DNA of 6,526 bases, taken from the NCBI GenBank assembly GCA_021817685.1, contig JAKAGD010000040.1, positions 1 through 6,526 on the forward strand, written 5' to 3'. This document shows positions 1 to 6,447 of this stretch, piece by piece. Made by a program: the position numbers and the translations under genes. The DNA comes from a bacterium. GTDB taxonomy: Bacteria > Patescibacteriota > Minisyncoccia > Phycocordibacterales > Phycocordibacteraceae. How positions within the stretch are numbered: position 1 is the first letter of the stretch; each line of letters begins with the position of its first letter. Below the pieces are notes generated by a model, which worked only from the letters and a program-made list of their open reading frames with translations, did not search any database and was not told the DNA's origin.

Positions 1-2032
<2,032 letters not shown>

Positions 2033-2040
2033 TGCTTAGA

Positions 2041-2049
2041 AATATAGCA
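2041..2049 (-). promoter_or_regulatory. Extended -10 promoter of valS
   Basis: TGCTATATT reads as TGn plus TATATT, five of six matches to TATAAT. Eight bases separate it from the valS ATG, so a start 7 nt after the hexamer would leave a leader of about 2 nt. No -35 box is seen at normal spacing. The 40-bp tsaD-valS gap around it is AT-rich compared with the flanking genes. rlmB has the same arrangement. Confidence 0.6.
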
Positions 2050-2072
2050 AAAATAAGGGGGTTTCGCCTGTC

Positions 2073-3251
2073 CTACGAAGAGAGCGAGCGGTTGCCATTG
2101 GCGCGTATGTCGGCGGCGAAATCTTGGCGTCGGGCGCGGTAGAAGCCGGCAAGCGCGATCATGATGGCGTTATCGGTGGTGAGCGCAGGAGAGGGGAGGC
2201 GCAATGCGACGCCCGGATGTTCGACTTTCATCTTGTGTGCAAATTCGCGGCGGATGTGCGTGTTAGCCGAGACGCCGCCGCCGAGCACAAGCGTCTGCGC
2301 GCCGGTGTCTTCAAGCGCTCGCGCCGACTTCTTCCACAGCACGTCGGCGACAGCATCCTCAAATTCGCGCGCCAGGTGCTGGCGTTCGCGCGCCGTGATA
2401 TCTGCGCGCGTCTTGAGCAGGTTCAGCACCGCCGTCTTGAGTCCGGCGAAGGAAAAGTCGCACGTGGCATCATGGAGCATCGGTCGCGGGAGCGTGAACT
2501 CGGACGCCTCGCCCGCTTCGCGCAATTCTTCGGCGAGCTTTGAAATTTCCGGACCGCCCGGGTAGGGGAGGGAGAGCATGCGCGCGACCTTATCGAACGC
2601 TTCGCCGGCCGCGTCGTCGCGCGTTTGCCCGATGAGTTTGTAGGAAAGCCACTCTTCCATCAATACGAGCTCGGTGTGGCCACCGGAAATGAGGAGCGCC
2701 AGAATTGGAAATTGTAAATTTGAAATTGAAAATTCCTCGCCGCGCTTCTCTTCCGAAAGAAGGGCGGCGAGGATGTGTCCCTCCATATGGTTCACCGCGA
2801 CCAAGGGCTTGTTCCAGAGAAGCGCGAGCGCTTTTGCGAAATTGATTCCGACCCAAAGCGCCGGCTCAAGTCCCGGACCGGTAGTGACCGCGATAACGTC
2901 GATCTCCGGCGCCTCGCACTCGGAAACGAACTCCAGAAACTGTTCTTCCAGTCCCGGTTCGCGCTCAAGCAGCTTCACGATTTTTTCGCGCGTTTCTTCC
3001 GGTATGGCCTGGGTGTCTTCGTGGAGGAGTTCCGCCTCTTCGAGTGCGGCTTCCAGGATGGGGACTAGATTCTTCGCGTGTTCGCGTTTGGCGAGAGCGG
3101 GGAAGACGCCGCCGTACTCTTTGTGTATCTCTATCTGCGAGAGGAGCGCATTGCCGAGCACGCGGAACTGCGCCGACTGCTCGTCGCCCTCGGCTTCCAC
3201 AATCGCTATCGCTGTTTCGTCGCAGCTCGTCTCTATCGCGAGTACCTTCAT
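2073..3251 (-). CDS. tsaD: tRNA N6-adenosine threonylcarbamoyltransferase TsaD, with insertions
   Basis: Transfers the threonylcarbamoyl group from TC-AMP to A37 of ANN-decoding tRNAs (t6A), acting with TsaB and TsaE after TsaC/YrdC. Kae1/Qri7 fold of the ASKHA class. Visible motifs: IETSCDET (7-13), metal-binding NHMEGH with H155 and H159, SGGHT (189-193), DDAAGEAFDK (about 212-221), YPGGP (230-234), GGGVSAN (324-330), and TTDNA with the third metal ligand D360. At 392 residues it is about 50 longer than the usual ~340. One excess block is an acidic, helix-prone insert at residues ~75-116, between EAALEEAE and DVIAVTTGPGL; a second is a short loop (about 169-183) encoded partly by a 7-bp tandem repeat. 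Starts 4 bp after the DHH gene stop, so probably co-transcribed and translationally coupled; an AAGGAG 16 nt upstream is too far to be its ribosome site. Stop is TAG. Identity is secure. Confidence 0.96.
   Translation of the reverse strand: MKVLAIETSCDETAIAIVEAEGDEQSAQFRVLGNALLSQIEIHKEYGGVFPALAKREHAKNLVPILEAALEEAELLHEDTQAIPEETREKIVKLLEREPGLEEQFLEFVSECEAPEIDVIAVTTGPGLEPALWVGINFAKALALLWNKPLVAVNHMEGHILAALLSEEKRGEEFSISNLQFPILALLISGGHTELVLMEEWLSYKLIGQTRDDAAGEAFDKVARMLSLPYPGGPEISKLAEELREAGEASEFTLPRPMLHDATCDFSFAGLKTAVLNLLKTRADITARERQHLAREFEDAVADVLWKKSARALEDTGAQTLVLGGGVSANTHIRREFAHKMKVEHPGVALRLPSPALTTDNAIMIALAGFYRARRQDFAADIRANGNRSLSS
2703..2734. repeat. 7-bp tandem repeat (AATTGRA-like, 4.6 copies) inside tsaD
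   Basis: On the plus strand the units are AATTGGA, AATTGTA, AATTTGA, AATTGAA and AATT. This 32-base, almost GC-free block interrupts GC-rich tsaD coding sequence. In the gene it encodes EFSISNLQFPI (residues 173-183), in the loop between the HMEGH helix and the strand that leads to SGGHT. All motifs on both sides stay in frame. It resembles the heptameric short tandem repeats known in some cyanobacteria and AT-rich repeats I recall from CPR genomes, but relatedness is not shown. Confidence 0.85.
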
Positions 3252-3255
3252 GCCG

Positions 3256-4107
3256 CTAATCTTCTATCTCCTTCCACGGCATCTCGCTCCCGTTTGGTAC
3301 GAAAAACCCCGCGGAGCCGGGGTGACCACCGCCGCCGTATTTGCCCGCAATTTTGGAGACGTCCACCGAACCGTCGCCGCGGATGGAGACACCAAAACCG
3401 TTCGGGTGCGCGGTCACGATAAGCGCGAATGGAGGAAGCTTTTTATAGAGCTGATTGCCGACGTAGGACTTCATTGTGATGTTCGGATGCGTCGCGACAA
3501 AATACACCTCATAGCCCTCAAAGCTGACTTTCTTCGCCCGCTCCACCGATGATTGTGCGAGCGCTTCAAAGAATTCCGTGTAGGCCGCCGCTTTCTTCAA
3601 AATGTCGCCGCGTTTGACATCATCTTCAAGCCCAAGCGCGAGATCATCCCACGCGGAGAACTCAAACGGCAGGACAAGCAGATAGGAAAAAATGTCGCGG
3701 GTTTCGGGAAGTGCATAGTGATACAGGTCGCCGTCTTCCAGGTACTGCATCAGTCGCGGCATCGGCGCGTCGGGGTGGAAGAAGCTCCATGCGATGGTCG
3801 CGCCGGAACGCGCCTCGTCGTATACGTGTTCGGGAGCATTTTCGGCAAAAGCCTTGGCGCTCTCGTGATGATCAAGCACGACCAGGCGCTTCGCTGTCTT
3901 AGCGAGCGCATCCATCTGCTCGGCGGTCTCGTAGCAGAAATCAACGAGATAGACTTCTTTCCCCGCGAGCCCTTCCGGCGGTGTGTCCCCGTGGTCCACG
4001 GGGAGGTAGAGGGCGGAGTCGCCGAACTTCTTCCATGCGGCGTAGGCGCCCGCGAAGCCATCCGGACACTTCCCGTGGTAAAGCACGACGATCTGCTTGT
4101 CGGTCAT
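3256..4107 (-). CDS. DHH/DHHA1 family phosphoesterase
   Basis: 283-residue protein with the two-domain DHH architecture. The N-terminal DHH domain shows the first metal motif HGKCPDGF (H11, D16), a second Asp in YLVDF (D56), the name-giving DHH (79-81) and YLEDGDLYH (about 122-130). The C-terminal DHHA1 domain ends with the substrate-binding glycine loop GGGGHPGSAG (258-267). Such proteins are Mn-dependent phosphodiesterases or phosphatases acting on short oligonucleotides, cyclic dinucleotides or pAp; which substrate applies cannot be read here. It is soluble, with no signal or membrane segment, and lacks RecJ-type extra domains, so nanoRNase-like or a CPR-specific paralogue is more likely than RecJ. 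The ATG is set at MTDKQIVVLYH, 7 bp after the methyltransferase stop; the frame stays open upstream but overlaps that gene and reads as low-complexity Arg/Ser/Ala. No clear Shine-Dalgarno sequence. Stop is TAG. Confidence 0.9.
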   Translation of the reverse strand: MTDKQIVVLYHGKCPDGFAGAYAAWKKFGDSALYLPVDHGDTPPEGLAGKEVYLVDFCYETAEQMDALAKTAKRLVVLDHHESAKAFAENAPEHVYDEARSGATIAWSFFHPDAPMPRLMQYLEDGDLYHYALPETRDIFSYLLVLPFEFSAWDDLALGLEDDVKRGDILKKAAAYTEFFEALAQSSVERAKKVSFEGYEVYFVATHPNITMKSYVGNQLYKKLPPFALIVTAHPNGFGVSIRGDGSVDVSKIAGKYGGGGHPGSAGFFVPNGSEMPWKEIED

Positions 4108-4114
4108 TTCCCGA

Positions 4115-4975
4115 TTATCGCACAAAGCGCACGTAGATGCCGGCGGGGACGACGCGCTCGGAGGAAGATTCTTGTATGAAAAGTTCGCCGCACTCGCCGC
4201 CGACCGCGCCGAACACGCTCTCCACCGCCTGCGCGAAGGCGCGTGGCGCATAGCCGGCGGCGTACCCGTTTATGAGGAAGAACGAACCGGGTTTGTCCGA
4301 AAAAATCTCTTTAAGCGCTTCAAGCAGTTTCGGCAGATCTTCTTCTATTTTCCACACCTCGCCTTTGGCGCCGCGGCCGAATGCGGGCGGATCCAAAATG
4401 ATGCCTTCATATTTCGCACCGCGGCGCGCTTCGCGCTTCGCGAAAGCGAGTGCATCGTCGAGTATCCAGCGGATGCTTTCTTCGGAAACGCCGGAAAGAC
4501 GCGCGTTCTCGTGCGCCCAATCGAGCGACTGTCTGGACGCGTCCACGTGAGTCACGAACGCACCCGCCTGTGCGGCGACGACGGATGCGATGCCGGTGTA
4601 ACCGAAGAGGTTGAGTACCTGCGGCTTCTCGAGTTTCGAGATTTGTTCTGCGCTCCACTCCCAGTTCGGCGCTTGTTCGGGGAAGATACCCGTGTGTTTG
4701 AAGCCAGTGAGGCGCGCAAGCGCCTTTGTATCTTTCCAGGAGACCGGCCACGATTCGGGCACCGCCTTTTTCGTCGTCCACGCGCCCTTCTTGTCGCGGA
4801 AGGCGAACTCGGCGTGCGCGGAGTCCCAGAGCCCGGGCTTCAGTTTTCCCCAGAGCGCCTGGGTCTCCGGGCGCGCGACGATTATCTCGCCGAAGCGCTC
4901 CAATTTCATATTGTCGCCGGAATCCAGGAGCTCGTAGTCGCTCCACGGAAGGGCCGTGAGGTTTTCGTATCTCAT
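4115..4975 (-). CDS. Class I SAM-dependent methyltransferase (COG1092/RlmI-like)
   Basis: 286-residue Rossmann methyltransferase. The N-terminal part has the WSDYELLDSGDNMKLERFG block (11-29) and RPETQALW (35-42) characteristic of the RlmI/RlmK-like COG1092 group. The SAM-binding core shows motif I LNLFGYTG (121-128), an acidic end of the next strand (VDAS, D145), D173-D174 before the adenine pocket, and motif IV DPPAFGRG (195-202). E. coli RlmI makes m5C in 23S rRNA and has an N-terminal PUA domain and a catalytic Cys; here no PUA domain is evident and the only Cys is C262, not after the strand FFLING, so m5C chemistry is doubtful. The substrate is probably rRNA or another translation component, by family only. 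The start at MRYENL fits the family N-terminus and abuts the inverted-repeat element; an ATG 21 bp upstream (4996) is the alternative but lies inside the repeat arm. First gene of the tight cluster with the DHH gene and tsaD. Stop is TAA. Confidence 0.88.
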   Translation of the reverse strand: MRYENLTALPWSDYELLDSGDNMKLERFGEIIVARPETQALWGKLKPGLWDSAHAEFAFRDKKGAWTTKKAVPESWPVSWKDTKALARLTGFKHTGIFPEQAPNWEWSAEQISKLEKPQVLNLFGYTGIASVVAAQAGAFVTHVDASRQSLDWAHENARLSGVSEESIRWILDDALAFAKREARRGAKYEGIILDPPAFGRGAKGEVWKIEEDLPKLLEALKEIFSDKPGSFFLINGYAAGYAPRAFAQAVESVFGAVGGECGELFIQESSSERVVPAGIYVRFVR

Positions 4976-5111
4976 ACCCGTCACACTAAACGGCATTGTC
5001 TCTTGTGTCTAATGGAGGAACTCATGTTGGAATCGCGATACATCGTGACGATCTAGAGAAAGAGACAGTTTTTACGAAGCAAAAACACGATGCCGTTTTA
5101 GTATGTCGGGT
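4976..5111. repeat. Imperfect inverted-repeat element filling the rlmB-methyltransferase gap
   Basis: The outer arms (4976-4996 and 5090-5111) pair over about 21 positions with two mismatches and one extra base; the shared core is AACGGCAT. Directly inside, TGTCTCTT (4997-5004) pairs with AAGAGACA (5060-5067), and the pairing can extend to 5011/5054. The right side also carries a self-contained hairpin GTTTTT-ACGAAGC-AAAAAC (5068-5086). The central loop contains further small palindromes (ATCG-TGA-CGAT). The left boundary is the base before the methyltransferase ATG, and the right boundary is the last base of the rlmB stop. It could be a miniature mobile element, an RNA leader structure, or a processing/attenuation site. 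There is no U-rich tail typical of an intrinsic terminator. Confidence 0.7.
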
Positions 5112-5917
5112 CATACGAGCGACTCGGGATGCTTTTTGCTCCACTCGTAGAACACCACCGCGGCGGAGACGGCGGCGTTCAGGGATTCGGTGCGCGGGTG
5201 CATGGGAATGGAGAGCGTGACGTCGCAGGCGGCGAGCGTTTTCTCGCGGATGCCGGCGCCCTCGTTCCCGATGACGAATGCCGCGGGCGCGTCATATGCG
5301 TCCGTGCCGAGCGCCGCTTTCCCGTCCATGGCGAGCCCGTAGGTCCAGAATCCTTTCTCTTTCAACACGCCGAGCGCGTGGTTCACGTTGCCGATGGAAA
5401 CGAGCGGGATGCGGAACGCCATGCCCGCGGAAGTCTTCACAACCGCGCCGGTGATGCCCGCCTGGTTGTGTTCGGGGATGAGTACGGCCGAAAGGCCGAA
5501 CGCGGCGGCGCTGCGGATGATGGCGCCCACGTTGTGCGGGTCCTGCACCTCGCCGAGCACGGCGACGGCCGGATTCTTCGTCGTATCTAGCGTCGCAAGG
5601 AAATCATCGAACGAGACAAGCAGGGAAGCGGGGTTCATCACGGCGATGACGCCCTGGTGCGCAGTATCGCGCCCCACGAGCTCCTTCCCGGAGCCTTTCG
5701 CGAGCGGGGAGACGGGGATCTCGTGCTTCTCCAGGAGTTTGCGGAGATCGGTATCTTTCAGGTCGGCGGCAAGGAAGACTTTGCGGATGACCTTCGGCGT
5801 GTTTTGGAGCGCCTCCATAAGGGCGTGCTTGCCATAGATATAGACCTTGCCGCCGGCGGCTTTACCGCGGGCAGGGACGTGCCGTTCCGCGTGTTTACTG
5901 AATCGTTTTGGTCGCAT
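5111..5917 (-). CDS. rlmB: SPOUT (TrmH/SpoU) rRNA 2'-O-methyltransferase, RlmB-like
   Basis: 268-residue TrmH-family enzyme, expected to 2'-O-methylate ribose in structured RNA; the closest model is RlmB (23S rRNA Gm2251, peptidyl-transferase centre). After a basic tail (1-23) comes a SpoU substrate-binding domain, YIYGKHALMEAL to GVIAVM (about 26-94). The trefoil-knot catalytic domain follows, with motif 1 EVQDPHNVGAIIRSA (N129, R135), motif 2 FVIGNEGAGI (214-223) and motif 3 IPMHPRTESLNAAVSAA (237-253, N247). SLNAAVSAA replaces the common SLNVSVA, and LGEVQDPHN replaces LDGVQDPHN, both tolerable changes. Length is normal for RlmB. It could instead be another TrmH paralogue acting on a different rRNA or tRNA site, so the symbol is tentative. 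Start ATG is 8 nt after an extended -10, suggesting leaderless mRNA. It stops with TGA, whose last base begins the inverted-repeat element. Confidence 0.88.
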   Translation of the reverse strand: MRPKRFSKHAERHVPARGKAAGGKVYIYGKHALMEALQNTPKVIRKVFLAADLKDTDLRKLLEKHEIPVSPLAKGSGKELVGRDTAHQGVIAVMNPASLLVSFDDFLATLDTTKNPAVAVLGEVQDPHNVGAIIRSAAAFGLSAVLIPEHNQAGITGAVVKTSAGMAFRIPLVSIGNVNHALGVLKEKGFWTYGLAMDGKAALGTDAYDAPAAFVIGNEGAGIREKTLAACDVTLSIPMHPRTESLNAAVSAAVVFYEWSKKHPESLV

Positions 5918-5925
5918 TAGGTAAT

Positions 5926-5934
5926 GTTATAGCA
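5926..5934 (-). promoter_or_regulatory. Extended -10 promoter of rlmB
   Basis: TGCTATAAC is TGn plus TATAAC, five of six matches to TATAAT. It is 8 nt from the rlmB ATG, so the predicted leader is about 2 nt. No -35 is evident. Its TGC overlaps the right arm of a small hairpin following tRNA-Val. Confidence 0.6.
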
Positions 5935-5954
5935 CGAAATCAAGCTTTCGGTGC
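5932..5954 (-). other. Small hairpin at the tRNA-Val 3' end
   Basis: Minus-strand GCACCGAAA-GCTTGA-TTTCGTGC folds into an 8-bp stem with one bulged C and a 6-base loop. The left arm uses the last bases of tRNA-Val and the right arm uses the TGC of the rlmB extended -10. No T-run follows, so it is not a standard terminator; it could guide 3' processing or be chance. Confidence 0.4.
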
Positions 5955-6024
5955 GCGGTGAGGGATTTGAACCCCCGACCCTCTCAACGTCAATGAGATG
6001 CTCTACCAACTGAGCTAACCGCGC
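5952..6024 (-). tRNA. tRNA-Val(GAC)
   Basis: 73-nt cloverleaf. Acceptor GCGCGGT/ACCGCGC is perfect, with discriminator A. The D stem is GCTC/GAGC with an AGTTGGTA loop. Anticodon stem is TCTCA/TGAGA with loop TTGACGT, giving anticodon GAC (Val, GUC/GUU). The T stem has one G-U pair and loop TTCAAAT. CCA is not encoded (the flank reads CCG after the discriminator). It has its own extended -10 upstream. Confidence 0.96.
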
Positions 6025-6032
6025 GTTTTTTG

Positions 6033-6041
6033 ACTATATCA
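6033..6041 (-). promoter_or_regulatory. Extended -10 promoter of tRNA-Val
   Basis: TGATATAGT is TGn plus TATAGT (five of six matches). It lies in the 23-bp gap between tRNA-Ser and tRNA-Val, and the predicted start is about 2 nt before the mature tRNA-Val 5' end. This suggests independent transcription even though the two tRNAs are in tandem. Confidence 0.5.
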
Positions 6042-6046
6042 TTCTT

Positions 6047-6134
<88 letters not shown>

Positions 6135-6143
6135 GTGTCCGTG

Positions 6144-6152
6144 ATTCTAGCA
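6144..6152 (-). promoter_or_regulatory. Extended -10 promoter of tRNA-Ser
   Basis: TGCTAGAAT is TGn plus TAGAAT (five of six matches). The predicted start lies about 3 nt before the tRNA-Ser 5' end. It forms one half of a palindrome shared with the divergent tRNA-Glu promoter. Confidence 0.5.
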
Positions 6153-6172
6153 TTTGAGCGCGAAAATGCTAG
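6147..6172. repeat. Palindrome in the divergent tRNA-Ser/tRNA-Glu promoter
   Basis: CTAGCATTT (6147-6155) and its exact complement AAATGCTAG (6164-6172) flank GAGCGCGA. Each arm contains TGCTAG, the first part of the extended -10 of one of the two divergent tRNA genes. The symmetry therefore places two promoters back to back within 32 bp, or forms an operator for a dimeric protein. Confidence 0.7.
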
Positions 6173-6175
6173 GAT
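6167..6175 (+). promoter_or_regulatory. Extended -10 promoter of tRNA-Glu
   Basis: TGCTAGGAT is TGn plus TAGGAT (four of six matches), about 16 bp before the mature tRNA-Glu 5' end, leaving a leader of about 9 nt. It is the mirror image of the tRNA-Ser element. Confidence 0.45.
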
Positions 6176-6190
6176 TTGTGAGTACCACAT

Positions 6191-6262
6191 GGCCCTATCG
6201 TCTAACGGTTAGGACAGCGCCCTTTCACGGCGTAAATCGGGGTTCGATTCCCCGTGGGGTCA
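6191..6262 (+). tRNA. tRNA-Glu(UUC)
   Basis: 72-nt cloverleaf. Acceptor GGCCCTA/TGGGGTC contains G-U wobbles, with discriminator A. D arm is GTCT/GGAC. Anticodon stem GCGCC/GGCGT with loop CTTTCAC gives anticodon TTC (Glu). The T arm CGGGG-TTCGATT-CCCCG is perfect. CCA is not encoded. Its 3' half takes part in a long inverted repeat with downstream DNA. Confidence 0.97.
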
Positions 6263-6345
6263 CAACGCAAAGCAGGAGCCGCCTTCGGGCGGCTTTTGCG
6301 TTGTGACCCCAAGCTGACGCGGGGCGTCTGCGTCGGGGAATCGAA
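6243..6345. repeat. Long inverted repeat containing the 3' end of tRNA-Glu
   Basis: Four paired segments, all perfect: TTCGATTCCCCG (6243-6254) with 6334-6345; GGGGTCACAACGCAAA (6256-6271) with 6295-6310; AGCCGCC (6277-6283) with GGCGGCT (6288-6294), closed by TTCG. In total 35 bp are paired. The left side has a 5-base bulge GCAGG and a single T; the right side has a 23-base insert (6311-6333) that can itself form a GACGC/GCGTC hairpin. The left outer arms are the T loop, T stem 3' strand and acceptor 3' strand of tRNA-Glu. Confidence 0.9.
6277..6297 (+). terminator. Probable intrinsic terminator of tRNA-Glu
   Basis: AGCCGCC-TTCG-GGCGGCT, a 7-bp GC-rich stem with a stable UUCG tetraloop, is followed by three further Ts and lies 14 bp after the tRNA. 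The T-run is short, and the hairpin is the tip of a much longer inverted repeat, so efficiency is uncertain. Confidence 0.6.
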
Positions 6346-6346
6346 G

Positions 6347-6395
6347 ACCTTGCGAGCATATTCCGCGATTTCCTGAAGCGGAATATCCGCAAGGT
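6347..6395. repeat. Long two-part hairpin
   Basis: ACCTTGCG (6347-6354) pairs with CGCAAGGT (6388-6395), and ATATTCCGC (6358-6366) with GCGGAATAT (6378-6386). That is 17 perfect pairs with a small 3/1 internal loop and an 11-base terminal loop. No T-run follows on either strand, so it is not an obvious terminator. Confidence 0.85.
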
Positions 6396-6436
6396 GTACT
6401 GAAGCTGTAAGCTTCGATAAACGTAATCGCGGTTCT

Positions 6437-6447
6437 CGTGGGGTCAC
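6437..6447 (+). repeat. Direct repeat of tRNA-Glu 3' end
   Basis: CGTGGGGTCAC is identical to 6253-6263, the junction of T stem, acceptor and flank of tRNA-Glu. Here it is followed by CA, giving an apparent CCA end. Direct repeats of a tRNA 3' end are typical of tyrosine-recombinase att sites, but 11 bp is short and no integrase is in view. Confidence 0.6.

Larger units (their letters stand above)
6303..6447. other. Repeat-rich segment with tRNA-acceptor-like closing stem; possible structured RNA or miniature element
   Basis: GTGACCCCA (6303-6311) and TGGGGTCAC (6439-6447) pair perfectly over 9 bp and are followed by CA, so the right end reads like an acceptor strand with discriminator and CCA (TGGGGTC-A-CCA). 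Enclosed are a GACGC/GCGTC hairpin, the large 6347-6395 hairpin, a GAAGCT-GTA-AGCTTC hairpin (6401-6415) and a weak CGAT/ATCG pair (6415-6429). There is no T arm at the right end, so it is not an ordinary tRNA, and I do not recognise a known RNA family. The minus-strand open frames here read through tRNA-Glu antisense and are not credible genes. Confidence 0.45.

Noticed and set aside
4108..4251. Upstream extension of the DHH protein by 48 residues
   Set aside because: It overlaps the methyltransferase C-terminus, is Arg/Ser/Ala low complexity, and the DHH family begins at about IVVLYHGKCPDG.
4985..4990. TTTAGT as a -10 for the methyltransferase cluster
   Set aside because: Only four of six matches, no TG extension, and spacing to the ATG is 9 rather than 8; the box lies within the inverted-repeat arm, so it is not called.
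5111..5113. TGA read as glycine (code 25, known in some CPR lineages)
   Set aside because: Read-through would add only 13 unremarkable residues before TAA, and all conserved Gly positions in the five proteins use GGN codons with no in-frame TGA.
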